From positions 10,371,363-10,435,362 of the forward strand of contig NC_080058.1 of assembly GCF_026212465.1 (NCBI RefSeq): a DNA stretch of 64,000 nucleotides, in the 5' to 3' direction. The DNA is from Amaranthus tricolor (taxonomy: Eukaryota > Streptophyta > Magnoliopsida > Caryophyllales > Amaranthaceae). Position 1 is the stretch's first letter. Every line of letters starts with the position of its first letter. The notes beneath the pieces are model-generated. The model was given only the letters and a program-made list of their open reading frames with translations, was not told the origin of the DNA and made no database searches. Below are positions 1 through 12,414 of this stretch, piece after piece. Both the position numbers and the translations under genes were made by a program.

Positions 1-2
1 AA

Positions 3-169
3 TATATACACCATTTAAGCTTTTATATACACCTGTTTTCAGTGTACACCATTTTAATTGATTTTCACATAATCGAATATGTATTTCATCTGATTTAGAT
101 CATCTGAAAATAAATTAAAGTGGTGAAAACTGAAAACATGTGTACATAAAAACTTAAATGGTGTACATA
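3..169. repeat. Imperfect inverted repeat (foldback) and related TGTACAT repeats
   Basis: The arm at about 3-70 pairs with the arm at about 102-169 in reverse complement, leaving a loop of about 30 bases. Further partial copies follow to about 390: a motif reading GTGTACATATTC then ATGACA occurs near 160-180 and 231-250, and the TTTTCAGT...CCATTTTA motif recurs near 350-370. This looks like the remains of a foldback element or MITE at the window edge; no target duplication could be defined. Confidence 0.55.
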
Positions 170-392
170 TTCCGATGACAATATTGTAAATAATTGGATA
201 TTTGCTAAAAGGTGTACATAATGCTTAAAAGGTGTACATATTCAGATGACATTTCTGCAAATAATATAAATTTTTTCATTCACAAAAATATGTACATCCT
301 ATAAGATAATATGTATACTTTTTGCAACAATATGTATATTTCATTCTGGTTTTCAGTTTTTACCATTTTAGTTGTTTTCGCCTGATTCTTCC

Positions 393-412
393 CATATATA
401 TATATATATATA
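393..412. repeat. (AT)n microsatellite
   Basis: About ten uninterrupted TA dinucleotides. Confidence 0.9.
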
Positions 413-927
413 ATAATTAAAAAAAATTCCATCAAATAAAATCTCACATGGGTCAAGTTCGTTGAACTTTATAGAACACATATGAAAAGAGGATGGATTA
501 GAAAAGAGTAAACGAAATCTCCACCACCAATAAATGTGGTAGAAATCAAATTCATTTTCTTTTTATCATAAAGTAAGTTTACTAACTACTACAAGATTAA
601 GCACCATTGTTTAATTGTTAAATAAAATAAAGGGGAAAAAAACTTTTTAGTCATCTTCATCACATTTTAACTTTAACAACTCTGAAATGTATCATATTCA
701 TATATACATGTCCAAATCTAGGGTGACCCACTTTAGCAATTCGTACCATCATAAATATATAATTTATGTGTAATGAATAATGATAGTTTTTAGAGTTCTA
801 CATAAAAATTATTAAATTTTTTTTATCATAATAATTTTTCAAGGAAATTTAATTTAGAAATTGAAAAATAATTAATATTTTATATAATTATGTTAACTTT
901 CACAAAAAGAATAAATGGTAAACTAAT
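413..927. other. AT-rich intergenic stretch, nothing recognised
   Basis: No coding potential, repeat or RNA gene recognised on either strand. Confidence 0.6.
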
Positions 928-934
928 AATAATT

Positions 935-1380
935 AGGAAAAATTACCTTGAATAATCCAATCTATTTGTGATTTTCCTACAATAATCTCACCTATTGATT
1001 AAACATGAATAATCTCAACTTTGAGGGGTATTTTCCTAGAGTAACTCGGTAACCAGATGATTTGTTATAGTAAGTTTTTTTAGAAAAAAAGATAATTTAA
1101 AATAAAATGTCAAAGAAAATATTAAAAAAATATTAAAAAAATTTAAGATTTTTTTTATTATTCAAATTTTTTTATGTAAATTTTTAAAATTTTTCTCCAA
1201 TTTTAAATTAAGTTTCAGTTTCCTATTTTGGGGAACTACCTACTATAGCAGGTCATTGGGTTACCCAAGTTTACTCTAGGCAAGTACCCCTAAAGTTTGA
1301 AATTGTTCACGGATAATCAATAGGTGGAATTATTGTAGGAAAATCATAAAAAGGTTGAATTATTTTAAATAATTTTTCCT
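935..1380. mobile_element. MITE with long terminal inverted repeats and 7-bp target duplication
   Basis: The first and last ~140 bp are imperfect inverted repeats, beginning AGGAAAAATTA and sharing a GATTTTCCTACAATAAT block and a CACCTATTGATTA block. The element is flanked by a perfect direct repeat AATAATT at 928-934 and 1381-1387. The middle is A/T-rich with no ORF. Length 446 bp. Ends and absence of coding capacity fit a non-autonomous DNA transposon; the superfamily is not certain, since the duplication is in AT-rich DNA and its exact length could be misjudged. Confidence 0.7.
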
Positions 1381-1387
1381 AATAATT

Positions 1388-2581
1388 AAATTCTTACGTT
1401 TTCAAAAGAAAAATAATATTAAATTACATGAATAAAATAGAAGGTTCTTTTTTATATACACCCCTCAAGATTCTTTATACTATCATTTTTCATAATTATT
1501 AATATTCTATATATCCAAACGCATCCAATATGATCCCGCATGGATTAATTTTAATTTTTATATATTCAAATAAAATCATATGTAAATTTGTCTACTTTTC
1601 TATTAATATTGCAGTATAACCTTTAAATGAAACGAAGTATTCCCTTTGTTTTCGTATTTTGTTCTCAAATAGAATTTAGGAATTTTAATGTAAAACTTTG
1701 ACTATGATTTCTCATCGATTTAAATGAAAAAATATATTCGTAAGAAATTTGCATAGATTCATTTCAATATATACTTTCTAATATATAAAGTGCTTTTTAT
1801 AATTTTTAAACCTCACAAAAAAAATTATTTAACTTTATAATAAAGTAAATAAAAAAAACAAATAAAAACAGAACATTTATTAGCCATATTAGCTCTTAAT
1901 ATTAATAAATCGTTGGAAGGATTAAAGAAGGCACATTTTAAAGTCAAACATCAATGGCTATAATCATCTAAAAGGACATTGATGTACTACCTCTCTTTCT
2001 AACATTTGATTTTTTTTTTAATTCGACACTTAATATTTATAAATATAATTTATAGGTAATTATCAAAAATTTTATATTAAAATTCAATGTATTAAGATGA
2101 ATTTAAAACAATTGCACATAGGTATATTATAACATCTATATATTTATATGTATGAAAAATCATATTTAAAATTTCTCTCCACATATCTAAAATATTTCAA
2201 ATGTAACTGACAATATGAAACAGAAATGGCATACTTACAAAATAACAACCAGTAATTGAATGTTTAAAATACTCATATATAATTGCAATATAATTGCTTC
2301 AGTTATGCTTTTGTTTAGCAATAATAACAAAAATGTTCATAATAAATACTACATAATAGAATCAGATGAATTTAATTATATAAAATTAAACATAAAGAGA
2401 TTAAATTGAACAAAACTGAATAAAAAAGTTTAATGAATATAAAAATAAGAGAATAATGTTGATGAAAATAGAAGATATCCCTCATTCCCAAATAATCAGC
2501 CCCAAATACAAAAGAGGTGAAAATAAAAAAAATGGATAAAAATGAGACAATTATATATTTTAGACAAATTTTTTATTAAGA
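1388..2581. other. AT-rich intergenic stretch, nothing recognised
   Basis: No ORF with family resemblance and no clear repeat was seen. Confidence 0.55.
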
Positions 2582-2601
2582 TCATCTCACCGGTGAGATG
2601 A
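2582..2601. repeat. Perfect 20-bp palindrome
   Basis: TCATCTCACC is followed directly by its reverse complement GGTGAGATGA. It could form a cruciform and may be the end or centre of a decayed MITE together with the imperfect palindrome near 2719. Confidence 0.7.
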
Positions 2602-2704
2602 CTTAATATGGACTGGCTAAATCTTTAATTTCTTTAAAATTTAATGAAAAGAACTATTTTTATTTAGATAACTACTATATAAGTTTAATTTCGAAATGCT
2701 GGTA

Positions 2705-2735
2705 TGAGCCCGTCTTACGATGAGACGGTCTCATA
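2705..2735. repeat. Imperfect palindrome around GAGAC/GTCTC
   Basis: ATGAGAC and GTCTCAT flank a single G at about 2719-2733, preceded by a CGTCTTA half-site. It resembles a transposon terminus; no partner end was found. Confidence 0.4.
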
Positions 2736-2739
2736 CAAA

Positions 2740-3947
2740 ATTTACTGTTTATTTTATGGTAAAAAGGATAAAAACATAAAGAATGAGATGAAAATTAACA
2801 AAAGTTGAAATTGAGCAATTAAAGTGGACAAATTTGAATGGAAAATGAGAATACATTTCTTTAGAAGATAGAAGTAATTTGGTAATTAAAGTTAAAAGTG
2901 GACCAAACAAGTAGTATTGATAGTGTGGGCCAAAAATTATCTTAGAAGATGAAAACAAGCAAGATTTGGTAGGCCCACAATAGCAATATAGAAATAGTAT
3001 GCATTAATAATACAAAGAGATAAGTCAAAAAAGTAAAATAAATGATGCATAGTCATCATCCAGTAGTACGGACTCCCGTGCACTATGAGGTACCTCTTGG
3101 ATGCCCTGAAATGAAGCAAATTTGACAATGACTACGCAACTTGTTTACACTTTTGCCCTTTTATGGAAGAGGCCAATTCAAACTCCTCGCACGTTCAAAT
3201 GCAAATACTAATTCTACATGTTCCCCCCTAGATCCTTACTATTCCATTGTTGCTATGACTTCTAAAAATAAAATGAATAACATGAGTCCTTATCTGTTGG
3301 AAAAAATTAAAGACAGTAAGTATCGTAGAGTGATAAACGTACAACTATTATATTGTTTTTTCTTTATATTAATCAAAAGCTACAAATGGAGATGTAAATA
3401 ACTAAATTTCCTAAAATCAGACCACTAACTTGGTGCCATATGTGAAAAGTTAAATAACCCACTATTACTAGCACTTATCTTTATGATTTGTGAAACAGTT
3501 TTCTTCATACCGCGACACACTTCTCGTCACCATCAATTATTAATGCAATTCTTATCAATTACACTTTTATTAATGTATGCTCACGGTGCTTTTAAATCCT
3601 AACCCTAGGTTGGAATATCCTTGGCAATAGCTTACTCCATGACTGTTAAATAATACTCAATTCATTGTTATATCTCCCATTTCAAAGAGTGTAAACTCAT
3701 TTGACTTATACATTTACATGTAGGGTGAATAGAACATTTCTCTAATAGCTTTCCTAAATTCATTCCATCCACAGGGCCCCCAAGCCTCTATCAATAACTC
3801 TACTCTATTGTTGGCTCACTAATAATTATTCACGCATTACATGCTACTACAAGACAGTATACATGGTATATAAATATGTAGATATTGTAACAATATCTAT
3901 CATATTAGTTTTTTTTGTATTCATTGTATAAAAAGGCTTATAACATA
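2740..3947. other. Intergenic stretch, nothing recognised
   Basis: Short open frames occur (for example 3141-3401, plus strand) but show no family motif, and base composition does not change across their ends. Confidence 0.5.
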
Positions 3948-4200
3948 CTCCCTTTAATTCTTTTAAATTATCCCATTTGGATTGGCATAAATATTAAGAA
4001 AGTGTAGGGACCACCTTAAATAGTATACTCATGTGATGTAGTGGGTATTGGAAGATTAAATAGTGTAGTTTAGTAAAAAAAATAAGAGTGTTTTGGTAAT
4101 TAAATGAATGGTAGAAGGATAATTTGGTCCAAAAATTATGTTTTAAAATAGAAATGAAAAAATTGAAGTGAATTGTCCAAATAAAAAAAATTGAAGGTAG
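3948..4200. mobile_element. Stowaway-like MITE
   Basis: The left end reads TA then CTCCCTTTAATTC; the right end, in reverse complement, reads TA then CTACCTTCAATT. Subterminal sequences also pair. The TA dinucleotides at 3946-3947 and 4201-4202 are the expected target duplication of Tc1/Mariner-type Stowaway elements, and CTCCCT is their usual terminus. 253 bp, no ORF. Confidence 0.75.
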
Positions 4201-4202
4201 TA

Positions 4203-5257
4203 TATAAGTAACTGCCGATTAAAGAAAAACACAATAGGCTAACTATAAGCTACAAAGAAGTATAGATCATAAACGATGATATGTCAAATCTAAAGCATTT
4301 TTACTAAGATTCATATATCTAAATAAAATTAAAACCACAACTTGAAGTAAAGTTTACATAGCATATCCTAATCATGTGACATGAATAGGTCATTGAAAAG
4401 GAGGAAAAATTTTCTAAATCATGTTAACAAAGAAATGCATAGAGTGATAATAAAAATATATAAAATTAGGGATTAACATCTATAAGATCCTGGATTTTAG
4501 TGGACTAGGATAAAAACCCATATAATGCACAGATTTTTCAATACGTTAATATTTTAATAAAATTTTAGACGAATGAAAATATTATATAAAGGTGCGTAAT
4601 AAAGTATTTACTTATATACATCGTAATTAAAAAGAAATTAAATATAAAGAAACACGAAATAGGCTATTAATAAAGAGTTTATAGGTTTTGAAACACAAAA
4701 TATTATTCACCAACACTAAAGTTTGAGAAAAAAGAAATGGTATAAGCAAATAATTAGAATGGTCATATGAGCTATTTATATTGTAATTTCTACTATTAAA
4801 GTGAACATACATTTTTATTTTTATAAAGGAATAATTACATTATATAAAATCAGACAATATTTTTAGTTGATTAATTATTATTGCACTATATTTGGTAGCT
4901 AAAATAGTCTGAATGTCTTCACACAAATTTCAATTTGCTGATTTTTTGCATTAATTCATTTGTATTTATAATTGTCATCTGGTCCAATATACTTTACATT
5001 TCCATAAAATTTGAAATTGTAATTATGGTAGTTTAACAATGTAAATAAATGATTTTAATGATTAATTCATTTCCTAAATTGCTGTATACTTTTTTACACA
5101 GTGTAATTTTCCAGTATAATTTTCAAAATAGTGTAATTCTAAATACACGAGAATAAATATAATTTATTTTGTAGTATAATTTTCTACGCGATGTAATTCC
5201 AAAATTTAATCAGAAAATATATAATGTAATACACAATACATTATATATTTTCCATTA
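4203..5257. other. AT-rich intergenic stretch, nothing recognised
   Basis: Only AT-rich sequence with GTGTAATT-like words that grade into the tandem repeat downstream. Confidence 0.5.
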
Positions 5258-5850
5258 TAATTTTTTAAACAGTCCATTGATATACAAAAGTGTAATTGGT
5301 ATAATTGTGATTTATTACATCCATAAATATGAGTTTATCCGAAAAATATAAATTTGTAAATATGGTAAATGCAAAAATGAAAATCTGTAAAATCTCATTA
5401 TAATTTTTTAAACAGTTCATTTATATACAGCAATGTAATTAGAAAAATTGTGATTTATTGCATCCATAAATGTATGAGTTTTTCCAAAAATATAAATTTG
5501 TAAATATGGTAAATGTGAAAATGCAAATCAGTGAAGTTCTATTAATATCGTACAATGGAAAAAAGACAAATGATATGGTTACAATCAAACTTTCTTTTTG
5601 CTATTATGCAATAAAATTAATAGAATGTTGATTTTTTAAACAGTTATACAACAATGTAATTGAAATAATTGTGATTTATTGCATCAATAAATGTATGACT
5701 TTTTCTGAAAATATAAATTTGTGAATATGGTAAATGTGGAAATGCAAATCAATAAGATTCCATTAATATTGTCCAATGAAAAAAGACAAATGACATGCTC
5801 ACAATCAAACTTTCATTTTGATATTATACAGTAAAATTAATAGAATATAT
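5258..5850. repeat. Decayed tandem repeat, three units
   Basis: A block starting TTTTTTAAACAGT, then an ATTGTGATTTATT core, ATAAATTTGTRAATATGGTAAAT and further shared words, occurs three times (about 5258, 5405 and 5636). Units 2 and 3 are about 235 and 215 bp and share a second block (ACAATCAAACTTTC); unit 1 is shorter, about 145 bp. Units differ by many substitutions, so the array is old. No ORF. Confidence 0.7.
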
Positions 5851-6895
5851 ATATGATTGGCACAAATTCTGTGTATGCCTCAGAACTATCATTGGGGCTT
5901 TCATCCATCTCCTCTTTCGGATCCTTATCTGGGTTCTACCCTTCAAATAGTCATCAATTTTCTAACTTTCTAGACCATCAATAGCATAACTGTGTGTGTA
6001 AAAAATTAAGCATGAGTAATTATGATAAAAGATTATCCAGAAAGGCTAAATTAATACTAATCTGGGAAGAATTATTTAGGCTAGATAGTTATTTGGCAAC
6101 ATTCATCTACGAAGGTCAAAAATGGACATTGTATGTATGTAGTAATATTAATGCGTGGGAAACTCACAAGTGGTTGGGAGACACCTGTCAACTATGAAAA
6201 GACATTATAAGGTAGCAGGACACATGTCCAAAGGAGAAGCAAAGAATAAAATACAGTAGAATAAATGAAGGATTGACACGTCAAAAGCAAGAACAGTGGC
6301 ATGCAAAAAGTTATGGGGATTAGAAAAATTCAGAAGAATGTTTTATAAGCACAATCATGAGTTATAAATACAGAAGAGAAGACATAAATGAGGTAACTTG
6401 AATTATCCATTATTAAGAGAAAAACATAAAAGAACTCAAAGTAACTTATTGCTAAGGAGTTATTACAACTAAATTTCAAGGACCTATTTTGATTTTCAGA
6501 GGGACATTAATAGCATAAATACAAATCTAAGAGTAATTACAATTATTCTGATCAATTTTCAAAAAAACATTAGTCAGATATTAAAAAGACCTCACGTCTA
6601 AATAAAACCTAAGTAGTAATCCACCTTGTAGCCACAATGCTCCTGGAAGGACATATTAGGCAAACTTGTCTTATACTATTACTGACTTGGGCGTCGGAAT
6701 AAGTCCCCGAAAAACATTCCGGACCCTGCTAACCCCTCGTTGCTTTTTGTAGGAATCGTCATTTTCTTGAGTGATCATTCAACATAACTTGGCAAAGCAT
6801 TAAGAACAAGACCTCTACCAGCACTTAGGTTTCTTGATTAAACACTAATAAAGTGCTTAAGTTTTACAATTAATTGTTCCACAAATCCAATACAA
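5851..6895. other. Intergenic stretch left of the CACTA element
   Basis: No gene recognised. At about 6680-6770 a less AT-rich patch (GGCGTCGGAATAAGT...) resembles plant LTR/UTR sequence read on the minus strand, but no LTR boundary could be set. A 67-codon plus-strand frame at 5994-6197 has no recognisable motif. Confidence 0.4.
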
Positions 6896-7160
6896 CACTA
6901 CAAGAAAACTTGTTTTTAGCAACAAGTTTTAGCAACGACTATATTTTTTCGTTGCGAAAAATACAAGTTGTTGCGAAATCCGTTGTTGTTGCTAAATAAT
7001 CGTTGCCATAAAAAAAGATAAACTTCCCCACCCTATTTCCCGGTATAACCCAATTTTTTGCAACAAACAATTTAGTTGTTATTAAATAAATAATTTGTAA
7101 CTGTATATATTGTTGCAAAAAATATTTAAATATACAGATACAATAAGTCGTTGCAAAAAC
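6896..7160 (+). repeat. CACTA left terminus and subterminal repeats
   Basis: After the terminal repeat, motifs such as TTTTAGCAAC, CGTTGCGAAAAA and GTTGCTAAA recur in both orientations. In En/Spm-type elements such motif arrays bind the element's own transposase; that role here is by analogy. Confidence 0.8.
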
Positions 7161-7536
7161 CCTTATACTAATAATTTTTGTTTTCATTTCCCTCTCAAAT
7201 CAGAACCCCATCCCTCACAATCCCCATTTCCCTCGCAATTCAGAAACCCACGAACCCATTCCCTCACAAACCCGATTCCCTCACAAACCCTATTCCCGCA
7301 CACCGTACCGCAGCGATTACCACTTGCACACCGGAGCGTCTGCCGCCTGCACGCCGGAGTTTCAGCCGCCTTCTGCACACCGGTGCTGCTGCTACGCCGC
7401 AGCGTTGAACCCTTCAGCCGCCTCTCAAATAACCCACAACAGGTAGTTTTTTTTTTTGCCTTTTTTTTTTCTTTGAATTTCTTGTTCTTGTTTCTTGTTG
7501 TTTTCAATTTATTGGTTGTTCTTTGAATTTCTTGGG

Positions 7537-7710
7537 CTTTGTTGTAATTATTAGATTAATGTATGTGTATTTCATCAGTTTGAAATGTTGGGTTGTACGT
7601 ATTTTCACAGTCTTGGCAGTGAAGGAACAAGAATTCGTCTTTTTCTTGGGCTTTGTTCTAATTATCAGATTTATGTATGTGTATTTCATGATTTTGAAAT
7701 GTTGGGTTGT
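7537..7710 (+). repeat. Two-copy tandem duplication in the CACTA 5' region
   Basis: A block of about 70 bp (TTCTTGGGCTTTGTT... to ...GAAATGTTGGGTTGTA) at about 7537-7600 recurs at 7645-7710. It lies between the CT-rich leader and the first recognisable transposase exon, probably in an intron or leader. Confidence 0.7.
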
Positions 7711-8312
7711 ATTTCATGACATAGATTAACCTTTTTCTTTGCCACTGAGGATTTACAATCAGATCTTGAGGGCTTAATTATTTGCGTTTTTTTATCACTA
7801 TTATTTTCTGAGTGCAATTCATGTGGAATTAGCTAGCAGTGGCTTTAGGGGGATTAAACGCTGTTTCTTGCATAAGGTGAGATTGCTTTTGATTTATATG
7901 GGCAATTTATGAAAATGTGAGATTCTTCCAAAGTAATGCTAAGAAAAATTGATGGAGTTACTTCAAATTGAAGTTCTAGATGATAAGATTAAAGCAAAAG
8001 TAAGTTTTTGGCCTATGATTTCATGGTGTAAGGTTTTGATGTCATGGTGGAATTATATTTTTCTTTTCAAATTGAAGCAAAAGAACTCATTTTTTGCGAC
8101 TGTGATGATACATACTTGATGAGGGAAAAGATTTTTAGTTTATTTGTTTTAGATTATAATGAAGCCTAGTAAAATGGTTCATGTGAACTTCTTAAATTGT
8201 TCTTGTTTATTCAAGTTGATTTGTCTAAGTTGATTTGTCATGTATTGAAAATATTTTCTAAGTTAATTTGTCACGCATACATTGGAACAAATGGTAATCT
8301 TTGTTCTTGTTT

Positions 8313-8525
8313 TTATTGTTAAATTGTTCAAACAACTTAAAGATAAAATTTCCTTTCACATAGTGGTTAAATTGTTATTCAAGTTGTTAAATTGTTCTTG
8401 TATTTCTTTCAAAAGTTTGAATTGTTCTTGTTCTTTTTGAATCGTTAAATTGTTCTTCAAACAACTCGAAATTAAATTGTTCTACAAATTGTTAAATTGT
8501 TCTTGTTCTTGTATTAATTGTTAAC
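8313..8525 (+). repeat. Low-complexity TTGTTAAAT/TTGTTCTTG repeat
   Basis: Imperfect repetition of TTGTTAAATTGTTCTTG-like words just upstream of the first transposase exon. Confidence 0.7.
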
Positions 8526-8599
8526 AATATTATAAGGAGTTCTTGGTGATATTATTGAATGTTATATAATCTAGTTATTATAAAATTTAAATATAGGAA

Positions 8600-10760
8600 A
8601 TGATTTTGAACAAGGCATGGGTCAAAGTAAAAGATCGTTCACCTATTGATTATGTAAATGGTGTTGATGAGTTTCGAAATTTTGCTCTATCCAAAGTAAG
8701 AGAAGATGATCGAGATAGTACTACTATTAGGTGCACTTGTAATAGTTGTCGCAATATATTTCTTAAAACAAAATGTGATGTAAGATTAGACTTGCTTAAG
8801 GGAGGAATGTATGAGAAGTACACTTTTTGGGAACTTCACGGGGAAGAATTAGTTGAATCAAGTGATGGGGATGATGTTAATGAGTAAAATGACATTGATA
8901 GTGGTTTCACAATGTTGCAAGATGCATGTGGAGTTGGTGCTATGAATGTTGGGAGTGCTGAAGAGGCTTTAAATAATGAGGAGTATGAGAAACCTAATGC
9001 AAATGCAAAAAGGTTTTTCAAACTTTTAGTGGAGTACCAAGAACCATTAACAATGCATGGCACAACAATGTTTAAGTTGTCATATATTGTTAAATTATTA
9101 CATTTAAAGGTTTTGAATAATTGGTGTGATAACTCTTTTGATAGTTTACTCCAATTAGAACGTCAAGGTTATGGAGCTTACCTTCCAACTTCTTATTACG
9201 AGGCTAAGAAACTCATTAAAGACTTGGGCCTTGATTATTATAAGATTGATGCTTGTGAAAATGATTGTATTCTTTATTGGAAAGAGCATGAAAAATTGAT
9301 TGAGTGTCCCACTTGTGGTTTATCAAGGTAGAAACAAGAAAAGGAAGGCTCTTCTAAGGGGGTAAAGATTTCTAGAAAAGTGGTAAGGTATTTTCCATTG
9401 AAGCCTAGGCTACAAAGGTTGTACATGTGTAGAAAGACATCCAAAGACATGCGTTGGCACAAAGAAAGGGATGCTACTAAAACATATAGAGTGAATGATT
9501 GTGATAGGATCATAGATGATGATGCCCTTTCTAGGGAAGAGGAGGATGATACATTTTTGGAGGATGACAATGCGAGTGCGGTGGATGATACAATGAGACA
9601 TCCATCTGACTCCTTTGCATGGAAATCATTTGATGAAGAGTATAGCGAATTTGCTAAAGAGGTGCAAAATGTTAGACTTGGACTAGCTTGTGATGGCTTT
9701 CAGCCTTTTAATAATTCACAACATAGCATATGGCCAGTGGTTCTTATCACTTATAATTTTCCTCCTTGGTTATGCATGAAACCTTATTCATTTATGCTAT
9801 CTTTACTAGTACCAGGTCCAACAAGTCCTGGAATTAATATGGACGTCTACCTTCAACCACTTATTGAGAAGTTAAAGGAGCTTTGGGAGGTTGGTGTTGA
9901 AACCTATGATGCTTACTCTAAAAAAAATTTCATCTTGCGTACATCACTATTGTGGACTATCAATGACTTTCCTGCATATGCAAATTTGTCTGGATGGTCT
10001 ACCAAAGGTTATTACGCTTGTCCATGCTGTCATAAGGAAACTAAATGGACTTCGTTGATGCATAAGGGTGGTTATTTAGGGCATCGTCGTTGGCTTCCAA
10101 TGAATCATAAGTGGAGAAATGATGCCAATTCTTTTGACGGTAAAATTGAAAAAGGTGTTGCACCAGTTTCATTGAGTGGGGATGATGTATTACAACATTA
10201 TAGCCGATTCTCACAAGCAAAATATGGGAAGATTGTAGGGAACAAAAGAAAAAGCGATGCTTCTAATAGCTTGTTTGGGTGGAAAAAGAAAAGCATTTTT
10301 TACCTTGCCTTATTGGAGGAAATTAAAAATTCGTCATAACTTGGATGTTATGCATATAGAGAAAAATGTCTCTGATAATATCTTAGGTACTTTAATGAAC
10401 ATACAAGGCAAAAACAAAGATACTTTGAAGGCTCAATTGGATTTGGTGAAGATGAAAATCAGAGATAAGTTTCATCCTAAAGTGGTTGATGGTAAGGTAC
10501 GTGTTCCTATTGCTATATATACATTGAGGTTAGATGCCAAGGTTGTCATATGTCGTATGTTTGCAAAAATGAAATCTCCCGATGGTATATATCAAACATT
10601 TCTCGTTGTGTTAAAGATAATGGAAAAAAATATCATGTTTGAAGAGCCATGACCATTATGTTTTTATTGAGCAGTTGCTTCCCCTTGCACTTCGTGGGTT
10701 TTTACCTAAAGAGGTTTATGACCCTTTGGTTGAACTAAGGTTTTTTTTTTCGAGACCTTT
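8600..10760 (+). pseudogene. CACTA TnpD/TNP2-like transposase, broken
   Basis: The reading frame matches the catalytic transposase of plant En/Spm elements. It opens with the transposase-associated domain (8600-8887: WVKVKDRSPIDYVNGVDEF, then a CTCNSC cysteine pair). The Transposase_21 region follows at 8912-10339, recognised by CPTCGLSR, the RWHKER word, WPVVLITYNFPPWLCMK, and ACPCCHKET. RHNLDVMHIEKNV (about 10330) and a DUF4218-like stretch (LPLALRGFLPKEVYDP, about 10675-10720) lie downstream. Lesions visible: in-frame TAA at 8885-8887 and TAG at 9329-9331, a frameshift at the T run 10296-10301, and another near 10630-10645. After about 10745 the DUF4218-like part stops and sequence of the second transposase gene begins, so the C-terminus seems deleted. 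It would have cut the element's ends in the nucleus; this copy cannot make a full protein. Confidence 0.88.
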
Positions 10761-10764
10761 GCTC

Positions 10765-12235
10765 GTCACTTGGTTAATGAGTGTGGGCGTGTTGTGAGGA
10801 TAAAATCTCCTTTGAATGTGAAAAGTTGGAAAGAAGCATTTGAGGCAGTTGGAGAAAGTATGTTGAAGAAAATACAGGTTATGTTAGTTATTAATTTCTT
10901 TATTAATATCAGTTATTTAGCACTATAGTTTTTTTATTTTGGTTGTACTTATCATCTTACCTTCCTTGTGCAGGAGAAGTTTGAAATTGATAAGTCTAGT
11001 GACTACTTCCAAATGTATGCATTTGTCTTAGAGACCATGCAATGTTTATATAGATTGTACAAGTGTAGGTTGCACAATTATTACAAAAGTGCGAGATGTG
11101 GAAAAACTGACGAGGAGTGCAAAAAGAATCCTCCTCTTGACTTACCCCAACCTCAATGGGAATATCTCATCAAGTATTACGGATCTGACAAATTTAACGT
11201 ATTTCTTTAATTAAACTATGTACTATTTATGAACTATTTATGTAAGAAAACAACTCAACATTGAGCCGATGTATATGTAAAACTTCATAATGTTAGAATT
11301 CATGGTAAATTGGTAATGCATATACTGATATACCTATAACAAAATACAATTGAATACATGCCAGTATTAGACTGATAGAAATGTTTGACAAGCTGTAACA
11401 AAATGCAAATACTAACGTGCATAGATACATCAATTTGTCTAAACATAAATGTTTTTGATGTATCTGCTCGTCGATGATGCCATTTAGGAATTACCAATAA
11501 TAACAAGAACTTGATTGGCATCAACTTTTGTAATCTCATCTTCGTTCTGTCATGTCCGAAAGTGGATCATCGTGTAGGTCATAAGTGAGAGGAACTCTAA
11601 AAATCGAAATTATGACAAGAGAACTAAGCATATACGAATGGAAATTTATCATTTCCTGAATCAGAAGATGTATTGGTAAGACAAACCTATTTTATTATGT
11701 TTATTGAATGTAGTCTAAAATAATATCAATAACGTTGTATTATTTGAATAGACAAAAGAGAATGCTAATGTGAAGCTAACTGCTGATAAAGTTTGGCTTA
11801 TCCAACACACTCGTAAGAGTGATCAAGGAAAACTAGAATGGCTCGATAAACGGTCAAAAGAAATCCATGTACGTACAACAACCTATTATAACTATATTTT
11901 TCTTACCCTTGTATGATTTTTTTTTATTATAATATGCAATTATATATATCTTGTTTATATAATAGGTGAAGTTGAAAGATGTTGTTGCTTCAGCTGCAGA
12001 TTCAATGACACAAGATGAAATTTTGCTTCGAGTTCTGGGCCAAAAGTCAGGGCATGTACGTGGAAAAGGGACAGGGGTATGTGCATATTCTAAAGACAAA
12101 GCACAAATAGAACAACGTAAGATTGTGGAGCAACAACAAGAGCAAATTCAGGAGCAACAACAACAAATTAAAGATTTGATGGAAAGTCAGTTGCTACAAC
12201 AACTACAATTTGAAGAATATAAGGCACAACAATAA
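10765..12235 (+). pseudogene. CACTA second transposase gene (Transposase_24 / TnpA-like), partial, spliced
   Basis: Exon pieces can be followed across GT-AG introns: about 10765-10877, then intron 10878-10973; 10974-11198 (FEIDKSSDYFQMYAF, CGKTDEECKKNPPLDLPQPQW); 11752-11868 (VWLIQHTRKSDQGKLEWLDK); intron 11869-11965; 11966-12235 (MTQDEILLRVLGQKSGHVRG, followed by a Gln-rich coiled-coil tail). Frames join correctly at the first and last of these introns. The stretch 11199-11751 is either a long intron or a damaged exon; I could not place an exon there. In En/Spm elements the second product binds the subterminal motifs. The 5' start is missing, apparently fused to the truncated TnpD-like gene upstream. 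Confidence 0.75.
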
Positions 12236-12414
12236 GAGGCAATTGAATCGATGAAACAAAGCTTCTTACAACAGCAACAAAATAAAGAAGTTCAATGATT
12301 GTCATGAATGCTTATTAGGTAAATGATGCTTTCTTTTGCATTTTTTTAATATATACTTAGCCTTACAACATGCTAAAAAGACATGTTTTTAATATATACT
12401 TGGCCTTCTTTTGC

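Noticed and set aside
5994..6197. 67-codon open frame
   Set aside because: No motif and no supporting context; length is expected by chance in this much sequence.
7110..7526. Open frames of 138, 76 and 107 codons, Pro/Ser-rich
   Set aside because: They overlap on both strands in a CT-rich leader of the CACTA element and have no family motif.
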